This document shows positions 1 through 8,871 of a stretch of 64,000 nt of DNA, in pieces. Source of the stretch: Desulfobacterales bacterium (GTDB lineage Bacteria; Desulfobacterota; Desulfobacteria; Desulfobacterales; JAFDDL01); contig JAVEYW010000003.1 of assembly GCA_034003325.1 (NCBI GenBank), positions 248,001 through 312,000 on the forward strand. The letters run 5' to 3'. Under the pieces are notes generated by a model. That model saw only the letters and a list, made by a program, of their open reading frames with translations. It was not told the origin of the DNA and searched no databases. How positions within the stretch are numbered: the stretch's first letter is position 1; every line of letters starts with the position of its first letter. The position numbers were made by a program, and so were the translations under genes.

Positions 1-1065
1 GAACCGGGCGTCTTTGATCGGGACTTGCTGGAAACGGGTATTGTGTTCCGGTTACCCGTTTACCAAGGCGGACAACATCGGGCCGAACTCGCGATTGCCC
101 AACTGGGGCGCCTGCAAGCGATGGAAATATGGAAAGGCACCCGTCAGGACCTGATTCTAAACCTTCATGCCGTATTCTACAAAATTCTTCAAATAGATGA
201 GGTCCAGCGGTCGGCGATGGCTTCCATGCAGGCCCTTGAAGCCCATAAGACAACTACCCGGCTTCAACTGGAGGTGGGCAGGGTCGCACCGGTGGATGTG
301 ATGAAAATCGATGTCCGTCTGGCCCAGATCGAACAACAGCTTTCCAGCATTCAAGCCGACCGGAAAGCGCTCATCGCGGCCCTTTTACAACTGATGGGCA
401 TGGACCGGGCAAATCTGATCGATGTTGACATTCGGGGCGAACTGAAAGCACATCCGACCAAGCTGCCGAATATGGCGCTGGCCCGCAAGCGCGCCGAAAA
501 CCAACGGCCGGAACTGGCTGCCGCGCGTCTGGAACTTGACCGAACCAAAGCCGGCGTTAAAGCGGCGCGAGCTGTTTTTCTTCCGCAGGTAGACGGATTT
601 GGAACCTACAGCTTGAGAGCCGCCATTCCCTTTGACGACGATCATGAGGATGCCTGGTCCGCCGGACTTCAGGTTAATCTTCCCCTGTTTCACGGGGGTG
701 CCAACATAGCCCGGTTGCGGCAAGCGGAAATCCGGCGCAAGCAGGCCGATGAACGCCACAGAGCCGTAACGCTGAAGATTGAAACCGATCTCGAGCAGTC
801 CCTGGCGCGGCTCACCGACAGCCTGAAACGAATGGAAGTGAACCGAAAAAACATGACGCTCTCCAGCGAGACGTTTCGCATTGAGCAGGCCAAAAACGAA
901 GACGGCAAAAGCAGTATCAATGACCTGCTAGACGCCCAGGCCGCCACGCTTGCGGCAGAGGTAGCCCATTCCCAGTCTGTCATGGACTATCTTCTGGCTC
1001 GGGTTGAATGGCGCCGGGCCGTAGGCACCCCCTTATGGCCGGTGGCTGAAACAGGAAAGGAATAA
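1..1065 (+). CDS. TolC-family outer-membrane efflux protein, 5' end cut by window
   Basis: Outer-membrane channel of a tripartite efflux system. The frame is open from base 1 (E-P-G-V-F-D...), so the true start lies upstream; the TTG at 25 is not a believable start. About 354 residues remain, roughly the C-terminal three quarters of a typical 430-480 aa TolC-family protein. The helical stretches rich in Ala, Leu, Gln and Arg, the repeated pattern 'RPELAAARLELD' followed by 'FLPQVDGFGTY' and 'AGLQVNLPLFHGG', are the classic OEP repeat (coiled coil, then beta strand, with the 'PLF.GG' turn). It ends three bases before the adaptor gene, so the three genes form one operon. The substrate cannot be read from the sequence. 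Confidence 0.9.
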   Translation, partial: EPGVFDRDLLETGIVFRLPVYQGGQHRAELAIAQLGRLQAMEIWKGTRQDLILNLHAVFYKILQIDEVQRSAMASMQALEAHKTTTRLQLEVGRVAPVDVMKIDVRLAQIEQQLSSIQADRKALIAALLQLMGMDRANLIDVDIRGELKAHPTKLPNMALARKRAENQRPELAAARLELDRTKAGVKAARAVFLPQVDGFGTYSLRAAIPFDDDHEDAWSAGLQVNLPLFHGGANIARLRQAEIRRKQADERHRAVTLKIETDLEQSLARLTDSLKRMEVNRKNMTLSSETFRIEQAKNEDGKSSINDLLDAQAATLAAEVAHSQSVMDYLLARVEWRRAVGTPLWPVAETGKE

Positions 1066-1068
1066 GGA

Positions 1069-2259
1069 ATGAAACGCATTTCCGGCCGGGTTGTAACGAT
1101 TCTGATCCTCTTCGTTATCGTGGTAGGCCTGGCCATGGCATTGCACAAGGCGAAAAAGCAACTGGCGGCTGCGCCTGTCTGGCAGGCCCGGCCTTCCCCT
1201 GTGGAGACTGCGATCGTCAGGGAAGGAAATCTTTCCCGCTCCCTTCGGTATCTGGCCCGGCTGGAAGCGGTGTCCATGGCGGAGATTGCCCCCAAGATCA
1301 ATGCCAGAATCGTCTCTCTCGAAATGGACGAAGGGGATACCGTGGCAACAGGGGATGTTCTGGCACGCTTGGATGACCGGGATGTCCGGGCGCAAATCAC
1401 CGGCCTCGAAGCCACCATCGAGGCTGGAAAGGCACGCTTGGCCGGCGCGAAGGCCGGCGCCGATGCCGCCCGAAGCAACCTGGCCTATGCGGAACGGGAA
1501 AACAAGCGGGATAAGCGTCTTTTTGATAAAAAAGGCATCAGTGCTTCGACGCTGGAGGCCAGTCAAAACCAATTGGATGAAGCACGAAGTCAAACCTTAC
1601 AAGCAGAAGAGGCCGTTCGTAGCATCAAAAAGGAAATTTCCGCCCTAAAGGCTCAACTGGCTGAGGCTCGAACCCGGCTCAGCTACGCAACCATCCGGGC
1701 CGACTATCCCGGAACCATCCAAAAACGGTATGCCGAGCTGGGTGATATGGCCATGCCCGGCAAGCCCATTTTCAACATGATGGATATTTCCTCCTTCCGG
1801 CTTGCTTTCGAACTGGTAGAGGACGATTTGGCTTTGATTCAGGCCGGACAAACGGTCCGTATTCAGTGGTCCATTCCAGTTCCGGCCAATAGGCAAACCG
1901 CCACCGTAACCCGGATTTTTCCCTCCCTGGAATTAGATCAAACCGTTCGGGCGGAAATCGATCTTTTTTGTCCATGCTCCGAAAAACTGAAGGTGGGCAG
2001 CCTGGTTCCGATAGAAGTGGTCGTTAGGGAAAGCCGCGGCCTGATCGTGCCCCAAACCGCCATAGTGCCAACGCCGGCGGGCGGCAGCATGGTATATGTT
2101 GTTCGAGAAGGACGCCTGCAAGGGGTACCTGTCCAATTGGACTTGTGTCATAACGATCAAGCCCTGATTCTGGGGGAGTTGGAGGCCGGAGAGGCCGTTG
2201 CCGTCGGGGAATACCTGCAGTGGGTTCGGCTTCATGAAAACGCGGCGGTGTCTTTATGA
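1069..2259 (+). CDS. RND efflux periplasmic adaptor (HlyD/MFP family)
   Basis: Membrane-fusion protein of 396 aa that would join the pump at 2256 to the TolC-like channel upstream. Residues ~8-25 form one hydrophobic N-terminal segment (signal anchor; no lipobox cysteine). Then come a barrel-sandwich/lipoyl half ('INARIVSLEMDEGDTV', ~78-93), a long alpha-helical hairpin rich in Ala, Glu and Arg (~105-205), the second lipoyl half ('TIRADYPGTIQKRYAELGD') and a beta-barrel. Its start lies 3 nt after the previous stop, and its last 4 bases overlap the pump start (ATGA-type coupling), which implies tight co-translation. 'CPCSEK' near residue 304 is an unusual Cys pair for this family, possibly incidental. 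Confidence 0.92.
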   Translation: MKRISGRVVTILILFVIVVGLAMALHKAKKQLAAAPVWQARPSPVETAIVREGNLSRSLRYLARLEAVSMAEIAPKINARIVSLEMDEGDTVATGDVLARLDDRDVRAQITGLEATIEAGKARLAGAKAGADAARSNLAYAERENKRDKRLFDKKGISASTLEASQNQLDEARSQTLQAEEAVRSIKKEISALKAQLAEARTRLSYATIRADYPGTIQKRYAELGDMAMPGKPIFNMMDISSFRLAFELVEDDLALIQAGQTVRIQWSIPVPANRQTATVTRIFPSLELDQTVRAEIDLFCPCSEKLKVGSLVPIEVVVRESRGLIVPQTAIVPTPAGGSMVYVVREGRLQGVPVQLDLCHNDQALILGELEAGEAVAVGEYLQWVRLHENAAVSL

Positions 2260-5200
2260 AACCGCACCGCTTTGCGCTGGAAAATCCCTGGCTCATGCTG
2301 GTCTGCGCCCTGCTGGTGGCCGTGATGGGGATCAAGGCCTTTTTCACACTGCCGGTGGAATATTTTCCGGACACGAGTCCCCCCCAGGTGGCGGTGGTAA
2401 CGGTGGAGCCAGGTGCGGCCGCCGCCGATATGGCCCGGCGCATCACCGAAATCATAGAAAAGGAGCTCTCCAGCCTTTCAGGGCTAAAAAAGGTCTCATC
2501 CACATCCAGAGACGCGGTATCTGCCATTACCGCTGAATTCTTTTATGAAAAGCCCATCGGTGAGGCCGTTGTGGATGTTCAGAACGCCATTTCCCGCATT
2601 CGGGCCGACCTGCCGAATGATATTCTGGAACCGCGTATCTACCGAATCACCGACGCCACGCGCCCCACGCTGACCCTGGCCTTATCCCCTAAACCCGGCA
2701 GCCCCTTATCCCTGGCACAGATTCGCCTCCTGGCCGACAACGATATAAAGGATTTCATTCTGAGCCTTTCAGAGGTGGCGGATGTGGACACCTTTGGGGG
2801 AAGCCGGCTTCAGATCAATGTGAAGCTCAACAAGGACCGGCTTCGAGCGTATGGTCTAAGCGCGGAGAAAATTGTCTCGGCCATTCAGTCGCAGAATATC
2901 ACCGCCCCGGCCGGACTGATTTATCGGCCCGACAGTGAGCTTCTGATCAAAACGATAGGTGAGTTCAAAAACCTAAATGAATTGGAAAACCTGGTGGTGT
3001 GCCAAAAACGGGATCTTTATATTCGTCTTTCCGATGTGGGAATAGTAACGCTCGGCATTCAGGACCCGCGAAGCCTTTACCATGGTAACGGCCGGGCCGC
3101 CATAGCGGTCAATGTGTTGCGGGCCGAAGGCGGTAACACCATGGCCGCCATTGCCGCTGTCAAGCGTGCCCTACCGCAAATGATGGCCCAATGGCCCGGC
3201 ATTCATTTTGAAATCACCGATGATCAGGCTCCCCTCATCGAGCGGAACACGAAGGGGATGCGCCAATCCCTTTTTATGGCCATCGGCCTCACCGTCCTGA
3301 TTATTTTCATTTTTCTGGCGGATCTGCGGGCTTCCTTCATCTCACTCATCAGCATCCCCCTTTCCTTTCTCTTCGGGCTGGCAGCCCTGAGTTTTACCGG
3401 CTACACGCTGAACGTTGTAACCCTGTCCGGCTTGATCATCGCCACCGGCATGGTCGTGGATGCCACGGTGGTGGTTCTGGAAAATATTCACCGGCATTCC
3501 GGCCAGTCGGGGGGGGCCGACACCCGGCCGCGAGTGGAAGGGGCCGTTGGTGAAATTTTGCCGGCCATCACGGCGGGAATGTTAACCACCGTGGCAATGC
3601 TAATTCCCATCATGTTCGCCGGCGGCTATGTGGAAAAGGTGCTTCGGCAATTCACCCTCACCCTGTCGCTGGCTCTCGTGGGGTCCCTGCTTTCAGCCGT
3701 TTTCATCGTACCGCTTATCGCCCGAAAGATGGTGCGGCCGGACCGGACCCCCAATTGGATCGAGCGGCTGGCGCGCCCCTTCGGTCGCATCGTGAATTCC
3801 TTGGCCGATGGCTATGTGCGACTGCTCCAAACCGCTCTGAAGTGGCGATTGGCGGCCTTGTTCCTGGTCATAGCCGCGTTGATTCTGACAGCCAGAACCG
3901 TCATTCCGGTGATCGGTCGGGAATTGATGCCGCCCATGGATACGGGCATCGCGAAAGTGTTTTTTGAAATGCCGCCAGCCACTTCCATCGAAGAAATGGA
4001 GCGGCGGCTTTCCGCAGTGGAAGCGATTCTGAAAAAGACCGCATCGGTGCGCATGATATCCTCTGTTGTCGGATCCGAACCGGGGGAGATTTCCTTTGGT
4101 GGCGGCGGGCAGACCACCCAGAGCGTTCTCATCACCGTCACGCTCGTCACCCGGGATCAACGATCTGAAAGTATCTGGGAAATCGGTAACCAATGGCGCG
4201 ACCATTTGAGCCGGATGCCGGGAATACGCTCTTTCCAGGTCTATGAATTCGGCGCCACACCCATGTCCACATCTCGCGCTCCCATCGATATCGTCCTTCA
4301 CGGACGCGACAGCCGGGTGCTGCAACATCTGGCTGCGCAAGTCGAAAAACGTCTTGAGGGCGTCCCCGGCCTTCTGGACATGACCCGCACCTGGTGGCCG
4401 GACAAACCGGAAGTCAATATTTCCGTGGATTCCCGAACAGCTCTGCGCTTCGGCGTCACGCCGGCGGAGGTCGCCCGTCAAATGCAGGCGGCCGTGGACG
4501 GCATTCCGGCATCAGGCTTTCGTCTTAAAGGGTTTCTGGATATTCCCATTCGTGTTTCCTTAGCCGATGCATGGGTGGCCTCCCCTACTCTTTTGTCCGA
4601 TATCGACATCGATACCCCGAAAGGGAAAATTCCGCTGCGGGCTATCGCCGCCGTTTCCGAAAACCGGGGCCAGACCGTCATCACCCGCGAGCATCTGCAA
4701 AACACGCTGGATCTTACCGGATACAACCAGACCCGGCGGATCACCCAGGTATTGGCAGAGATCGATACCCGTCTCGCTGATATGAAATGGCCCGGCGGCT
4801 ATGATATGACCATGAGCGGCACAGCCGCGGAAATGAAGGACAGCATGGGCCGGGTCATGAAGGCCGTGGGCATCGGAATAATCTTTCTCGTGGTGCTGCT
4901 GGTGGGCATGTTCCGGTCTTTTCTGCTTCCCATCCCCATTCTGGTGGCCATTCCCCTGGCCATCATCGGATCTCTTTGGGGCCTGTTGCTCTATCAGAAA
5001 CCCATGTGCATGCCGGCCATTATGGGACTGTTGCTCCTGGCCGGCATTGTCATCAACAATTCAATTTTTCTCATCGATTTCATTCGGCAGGCACGAGCCG
5101 AAGGCATGGACCGCCAAAGCGCTCTCGAGCAGTCGGTCCGCCTTCGCCTGCGTCCCGTGCTCATGACCACCATCTCCACTTTCGTGGGAATGCTGCCCAT

Positions 5201-5381
5201 CATCTACGAAACCGCTGTAGGCCTGGAACGAATGTCTCCCCTTGGCACGGCCGCAGGATTCGGACTGCTTGTCGGCACCGTCATGACGCTTGTCATCACG
5301 CCGGTGGTCTATTCCCTGCTGGATGATCTGGCAATATTTTTCAGGCGTCTTCCTTATTATACTCATGGAGTAGCCAAGTAG
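2256..5381 (+). CDS. RND-family efflux pump, inner-membrane subunit (AcrB/HAE-like)
   Basis: Proton-driven trimeric inner-membrane transporter, 1041 aa, the normal length. It has an N-terminal membrane helix, a large periplasmic loop, a block of helices from ~340 ('MAIGLTVLIIFIFLADL'), a second periplasmic loop and a second block from ~870 to the end; the two halves are visibly homologous. The helix-4 motif reads 'GMVVDATVVVLENI'. AcrB has two adjacent Asp here; this protein keeps the first and has Ala at the second, so the proton relay is a variant. Overlap with the adaptor stop by 4 nt and the order channel-adaptor-pump define the operon. Drug, metal or lipid export cannot be told apart from sequence alone. 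Confidence 0.93.
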   Translation: MKPHRFALENPWLMLVCALLVAVMGIKAFFTLPVEYFPDTSPPQVAVVTVEPGAAAADMARRITEIIEKELSSLSGLKKVSSTSRDAVSAITAEFFYEKPIGEAVVDVQNAISRIRADLPNDILEPRIYRITDATRPTLTLALSPKPGSPLSLAQIRLLADNDIKDFILSLSEVADVDTFGGSRLQINVKLNKDRLRAYGLSAEKIVSAIQSQNITAPAGLIYRPDSELLIKTIGEFKNLNELENLVVCQKRDLYIRLSDVGIVTLGIQDPRSLYHGNGRAAIAVNVLRAEGGNTMAAIAAVKRALPQMMAQWPGIHFEITDDQAPLIERNTKGMRQSLFMAIGLTVLIIFIFLADLRASFISLISIPLSFLFGLAALSFTGYTLNVVTLSGLIIATGMVVDATVVVLENIHRHSGQSGGADTRPRVEGAVGEILPAITAGMLTTVAMLIPIMFAGGYVEKVLRQFTLTLSLALVGSLLSAVFIVPLIARKMVRPDRTPNWIERLARPFGRIVNSLADGYVRLLQTALKWRLAALFLVIAALILTARTVIPVIGRELMPPMDTGIAKVFFEMPPATSIEEMERRLSAVEAILKKTASVRMISSVVGSEPGEISFGGGGQTTQSVLITVTLVTRDQRSESIWEIGNQWRDHLSRMPGIRSFQVYEFGATPMSTSRAPIDIVLHGRDSRVLQHLAAQVEKRLEGVPGLLDMTRTWWPDKPEVNISVDSRTALRFGVTPAEVARQMQAAVDGIPASGFRLKGFLDIPIRVSLADAWVASPTLLSDIDIDTPKGKIPLRAIAAVSENRGQTVITREHLQNTLDLTGYNQTRRITQVLAEIDTRLADMKWPGGYDMTMSGTAAEMKDSMGRVMKAVGIGIIFLVVLLVGMFRSFLLPIPILVAIPLAIIGSLWGLLLYQKPMCMPAIMGLLLLAGIVINNSIFLIDFIRQARAEGMDRQSALEQSVRLRLRPVLMTTISTFVGMLPIIYETAVGLERMSPLGTAAGFGLLVGTVMTLVITPVVYSLLDDLAIFFRRLPYYTHGVAK

Positions 5382-5430
5382 TGGAACCTGGAACTTATTA
5401 AGGACAAGACCCCGGAATAGCCGCAGTCAA

Positions 5431-5535
5431 CCGGTTGAAGAATTGGATCAGCTTTGGGACGACCGGTATGCACCTCATTTTGGATTTTGGCGTTCCCATG
5501 TCATGAATGTCATTCACCGCTATTTGGATTGCGGA
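5431..5535 (+). repeat. 105-bp direct repeat, copy 1 (start of IS91 remnant)
   Basis: The same sequence recurs at 8767-8871 in the same orientation with one visible substitution (ATGAATG here, ATGGATG there). It covers the N-terminal coding part of the transposase. The two copies lie about 3.3 kb apart and bracket the LuxC-like fragment and the secreted-protein gene, so recombination between them could delete or duplicate the interval. Confidence 0.85.
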
Positions 5536-6067
5536 GACCTGCATTGTGGATCCGCAAGAGTTAACTGTACGGAAGTGGTGATGAGTATTTATTGGCATTT
5601 TCTTGCAAGCGGCGGCATTTTTGTCCTTCCTGCCACCAGAACAGAGTGGTTGAATACGGCGAGTGGTTGTTGACGAATGCTTTGAAGGATGTTCCGCACC
5701 GGCAATGGGTTTTTAGCAAACCCAAAAGATTACGGATCTACTTTATATACGATCGCAGATTACTGGCAAAGTTAAGCAAATGCGGTTGGAACGTGATTCG
5801 TCCCTATTTAAAATCGGCCGTGCTTGATGACGATGCCGTTCCCGGGGCCAGTATAGCTGTGCACACTTACGGTAATTTTTTATATTTCAATCCCCATTTG
5901 CATGCCATCGTGTCAGACGGTTGCTTTCGTTCCGACAAAAAATTTTACCGCATCTGAATCTATGGGATACGCGGAATCATGATCCGCCGCCTGAAAGTCC
6001 ATCCTATATCCCCGAATTAACCTATGACAATTCGGACTCCCAATGTGCTTATGACGACTGGAACTAA
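5431..6067 (+). pseudogene. Broken IS91-family (Y2 HUH) transposase
   Basis: Remnant of a rolling-circle transposase. The first part reads 'LDQLWDDRYAPHFGFW' and enters the zinc-binding domain; a single T seems lost between 5574 and 5575. Restoring it gives C-T-E-C-G-D-E-Y-L-L and then 'AFSCKRRHFCPSCHQ', the typical Cys-rich zinc finger. The second frame continues to 'FNPHLHAIVSDGCF', which holds the HUH motif. The catalytic tyrosine region is deleted: the frame jumps to a C-terminal scrap 'YIPELTYDNSDSQ' ending at a TAA at 6065-6067. About 210 residues survive out of the usual 380-400, so it is inactive in cis. Its first 105 bp recur at 8767. Confidence 0.85.
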
Positions 6068-6162
6068 GTATTTTTCAAAATAGTTTAAAAGGATTAAGGA
6101 GCGGCTACACCCAAAAACAGCCCGGCCATAACCAACTCCTGTAATATCCAATCAACAGCACC

Positions 6163-6303
6163 CTAATTCCTCTTTAATTTCGCCGCTCTTTTTTATCGGG
6201 TATAATCGGCCTGAAACCCACACCAATATGTTGGGGTGTGTTCAGTCCGATTAGCTATTGCAATTGTCTATATTTTTCTTAACAAAAATCGAGTTCTTGT
6301 CTC
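6163..6303 (+). repeat. Promoter-bearing palindromic repeat, copy A
   Basis: About 140 bp that align with 8872-9013 (copy B) and more loosely with 45800-45945 (copy C). Order: a TTAATTCC-type left end, a CTCTTTTTTATCGGG stretch, a ~44-nt imperfect palindrome centred on CAATATGTTGG, a GATT box, TTGCAA at 6258-6263, an AT-rich stretch and a GAGTTCTTGTCTC tail. In this copy the -10 position is degenerate (AACAAA). The next gene downstream is on the other strand and converges on it, so this copy probably drives nothing. Confidence 0.65.
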
Positions 6304-6307
6304 TCGC

Positions 6308-6742
6308 TCATCCGAGACGATTTGGTTTTTGATCCGGATAGTGGCTGAGAATGTATAGGATCGGCGCCCTGTTTAAACCTAATTCTTTAGCGCTTAATTT
6401 TATAAACTGGCCACGGCTTACATGCGTTGCTTGTCCGTCCTCGTATTCGATCTGAACCTTCGTCTTGAATTTGCCTTCTCTAAATTTGGCGGTAATATTA
6501 TCGATCGGGTCCAGGGTATACTCAAATCTCTTCATGTCTATAAACATGTTTTTTCTTTTATAATTTTGCTTTGTTTGCACTGTTCCTCTGCCGTTATTGT
6601 TTGCATCCGAGTGCCCGAAAGTAATTCGACCATATTTGTTTTGTGCCGAGTCTTCAAAATATAACGACCCCTCTCGTTTAATTAAGTCACCGGTATAGCC
6701 GACAACGTTTGTTAATTTGTAAAAGTCATCTTCATACGGCAT
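6308..6742 (-). CDS. Hypothetical protein, 144 aa
   Basis: I do not recognise the family. The translation is soluble, rich in Lys, Asn and Asp, with no signal peptide or membrane segment; 'TLDPIDNITAKFREGKFK' and 'YILSHYPDQKPNRLG' are its most distinctive parts. A GGGGCTC-type purine stretch lies just upstream of the ATG at 6742, with AAGGAAAGGGGG at about the right distance, which favours translation. It sits between an IS91 remnant and a truncated reductase, and its composition is more AT-rich than the lipid genes, so recent acquisition is plausible. It could be an orphan cargo gene of a mobile element. Confidence 0.5.
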   Translation of the reverse strand: MPYEDDFYKLTNVVGYTGDLIKREGSLYFEDSAQNKYGRITFGHSDANNNGRGTVQTKQNYKRKNMFIDMKRFEYTLDPIDNITAKFREGKFKTKVQIEYEDGQATHVSRGQFIKLSAKELGLNRAPILYILSHYPDQKPNRLG

Positions 6743-7082
6743 GGTGAGCCCCCTTTCCTTTCTCCATATGGGATGTCATCCGTCCTACAGCCGTCCCCGG
6801 CTCAACAACGACAATGCCTATTTGAAATCGGTATTCCGGGCCTTTGAGCTTCTGCCGTAATATTTTGTTGGATGGCGGGGTTCAGATTGTGCCAGGCCGG
6901 CATTTCTTTTTTACCGAATGTGCCATGCTGTCGCGACGGTTGAATCCGGTTTCTTGCAGTACCCTATCCTTCATTCCCGTGTTATAAATCACCGTATAAC
7001 TATTGCAATTTAACTGTCAACGCATATAGGTTGGACCCGCACGTCGTCAATTCTTTTTTATCGGGTTTTATCGGGCTGAAGC
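6743..7082. other. Intergenic stretch with broken repeat fragments
   Basis: No gene is supported. It holds a TTGCAA (7003-7008) and, from 7050, a 34-bp piece matching the left half of repeat copy B (CTTTTTTATCGGGTTTTATCGGGCTGAAGCC type). The piece runs into the truncated LuxC-like frame at 7083. The remainder shows no convincing coding or structured signal. Confidence 0.5.
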
Positions 7083-7640
7083 CTACCCGGTGGAGAGCGC
7101 GCCGCGAGGCATTTTTTGATTCATGTCGGCCAGGGCGTCCGCCATAACCTTTGAAAATTCAATGGCGGACACCTCGCCGCCGTCCTCGATATAATAGCAA
7201 TGGGGAGCCAGGCACGCCTGCTGGTCGAACATGGCAACATCATAAGCAACCGCTGCTGCCAGATCCGTTACGGTGGCGCGGGTCATCCTTTTCTTGCCGA
7301 TGACGCCCCGTCCCATTTTATGGCCGTGGACCAGCACCGGAATTCTGCGGGGCACCCGCTCCAGAAGCGCGTTGCAGGCTTTAAGCCCCCCAAAGAGAAT
7401 CAGCGCGTCGGCCTGATGGAAGGCCTCGTTTTCAATGCCTTCATCGCCTCCCTGCCAATACAGGACCGCCATGGATTTTACCATTTCAGGGTCAATGTCT
7501 TCGAGGGCCCGTAGGCCCGGTGATGGCCGTTTAATTCTGTTGAATACTGAAATCAGTCCAGGAACAAGGGATCTATGATCTCCGAGCGAAGCGCTTTCCA
7601 CATATCCCCGGCCTGCGAACTTTCCTGATGCGCGTTTCAT
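7083..7640 (-). pseudogene. LuxC-like acyl-CoA reductase, truncated fragment
   Basis: A 185-residue frame matching the middle of LuxC-type acyl-CoA/acyl-protein reductases (aldehyde-dehydrogenase fold, NADPH). The diagnostic part is 'DVAMFDQQACLAPHCYYIED', whose Cys is the acyl-thioester nucleophile, preceded by an 'ADALILFGG' cofactor-binding strand. Family members are about 450-490 aa, so both the N-terminal acyl-binding part and the C-terminal third are missing. The 3' end breaks exactly where a piece of the repeat family begins: the stop TAG is made by the repeat's GTAGGCTTC. A full enzyme would reduce acyl-CoA to aldehyde, which is thematically close to the hydrocarbon genes downstream. 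Confidence 0.7.
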
Positions 7641-7890
7641 CCAAGGCCGTTTTCAATTTACCGGTGCTTGTTTTAAAAGCCTCCCGTCACAAACGGTTGC
7701 CCTTCTTTTACCGGGTTCGGGTTGAAAGTGCAAACAGAACGCTTTTCGCCCGTAATTCGTGATTTGACAATGTCCAATGTTGTTTTACTGTCTAAACAGG
7801 TGCCATTTTAGGAGATTTAAGGTTTTTAAATGGCCTTTTGAACAAGGTTGGTTAAAACCGGCTATCAATCCAATAAAGTTGAGGTGCATC

Positions 7891-8340
7891 ATGGAATCTT
7901 TAAAATATAAAAACAGAAAATTTATGATGTTTGCCATTCTATCAGCCTTCCTTTTTGTGTGGCTCATTACAGGCTCGGGCATGGCAGCAAACCAGTATAT
8001 TAAATTGATCGGTACGCTTCTTCCGGCCGATCAGCAGCACGATTCCAATGTTTACGCGTTACAGTATGGTGATCAGAGTTGGTACCTGGGCATCACCGAT
8101 GTTCGTACGAATACCTTTTCCCCCTACGCTTTAGGCAATGATTGGAGCGCACTCACACGATCTGCTATCGGACAATTTCGTCTGATTGGGGACAAGGATA
8201 CGATCAAACCGCTGAATGTGATGAAAATGTGCGAACCGATAGCGATCACCGGCTTTATTGATTATAATACGGGACGATTAAGGGTTATCGATGTGGAGCC
8301 GACGAAAAGTCCTATTGAGTTGGCGTGGTGCACATATTAG
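7891..8340 (+). CDS. Secreted/periplasmic protein of unknown function, 149 aa
   Basis: The frame is open from 7777, but ATG 7891 is preceded by GAGGTG at 7881-7886 with good spacing and begins a clear export signal: basic start ('KYKNRK'), hydrophobic core ('FAILSAFLFVWLITGSG') and an A-N-Q cleavage context after 'GMA' (~35). The mature part is ~115 aa, mixed alpha/beta, with Cys in 'MKMCEP' and near the C terminus ('AWCTY'), possibly a disulfide. No family recognised. It lies alone between mobile-element debris and is followed by a good terminator at 8356, so it is a monocistronic unit. Confidence 0.6.
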   Translation: MESLKYKNRKFMMFAILSAFLFVWLITGSGMAANQYIKLIGTLLPADQQHDSNVYALQYGDQSWYLGITDVRTNTFSPYALGNDWSALTRSAIGQFRLIGDKDTIKPLNVMKMCEPIAITGFIDYNTGRLRVIDVEPTKSPIELAWCTY

Positions 8341-8355
8341 GTGTGCATGTAAATT

Positions 8356-8424
8356 AGGCGTCCGGTGAACAGGTACCAGCATTTGGGTTTCAAACTGGTT
8401 CACCTCTTCGCCTGTTTAATTTTT
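8356..8424 (+). terminator. Rho-independent terminator after the secreted protein gene
   Basis: AGGCG-TCC-GGTGAAC at 8356-8370 pairs with GTTCACC-TCTT-CGCCT at 8398-8413, with inner ACCAG/CTGGT pairing. GTTTAATTTTTT follows. The stem begins 16 nt past the stop codon of the preceding gene. Confidence 0.65.
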
Positions 8425-8766
8425 TAAAGGAATGCACGAGGTCCGACAGGGCATTCGTTCCTGTCATGATGCATGAATTTTAGTGTCAACCCCTGCGAAT
8501 TCCTGCCGGACCAAGCCACAAAAAAGTTAGAGACATAGGCAGCGGTCGTCGAAATTTTTTCGGGCAGCGCCACCCCTATTATCTCTATGAAGCGCTGAAG
8601 GAATACGTTGCGGTTAACCATTTGACGGGGGTTTAGCCATGGTCAGGGAAAACGAAGAAGATAAATCGAACCCTGGGCAGTTTGGAACTGCCATGGCGGA
8701 TCCAAAGGGGAAAAATCCTTTTGGTGAATCGGGCGATTTTGCGATATGCTAGGATATAAAATCATT
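8425..8766 (+). other. Degenerate intergenic DNA with a possible gene tail
   Basis: No intact gene. A short open stretch ending at the TAG near 8636 reads 'HPYYLYEALKEYVAVNHLTG'. It has protein-like composition and may be the 3' scrap of a lost gene, but I cannot assign it. The rest shows no coding support before the IS91-derived duplicate at 8767. Confidence 0.35.
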
Positions 8767-8871
8767 TTGAAGAATTGGATCAGCTTTGGGACGACCGGTA
8801 TGCACCTCATTTTGGATTTTGGCGTTCCCATGTCATGGATGTCATTCACCGCTATTTGGATTGCGGAGACC
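8767..8871 (+). repeat. 105-bp direct repeat, copy 2 (IS91 N-terminal fragment)
   Basis: Near-identical to 5431-5535. It runs straight into repeat copy B at ~8872: the sequence switches from the transposase codons (GGAGACCT) to the TAATTCCTC left end of the promoter-bearing repeat without a gap. That abrupt junction indicates that the repeat was inserted into, or recombined with, the transposase gene. Confidence 0.85.

Noticed and set aside
3693..4481. 262-aa minus-strand open frame inside the RND pump
   Set aside because: Lies fully within a strongly supported plus-strand gene; His/Arg/Gly-rich composition typical of a shadow frame.
5443..5673. Independent 76-aa gene
   Set aside because: It is the first, frameshifted part of the IS91 transposase.
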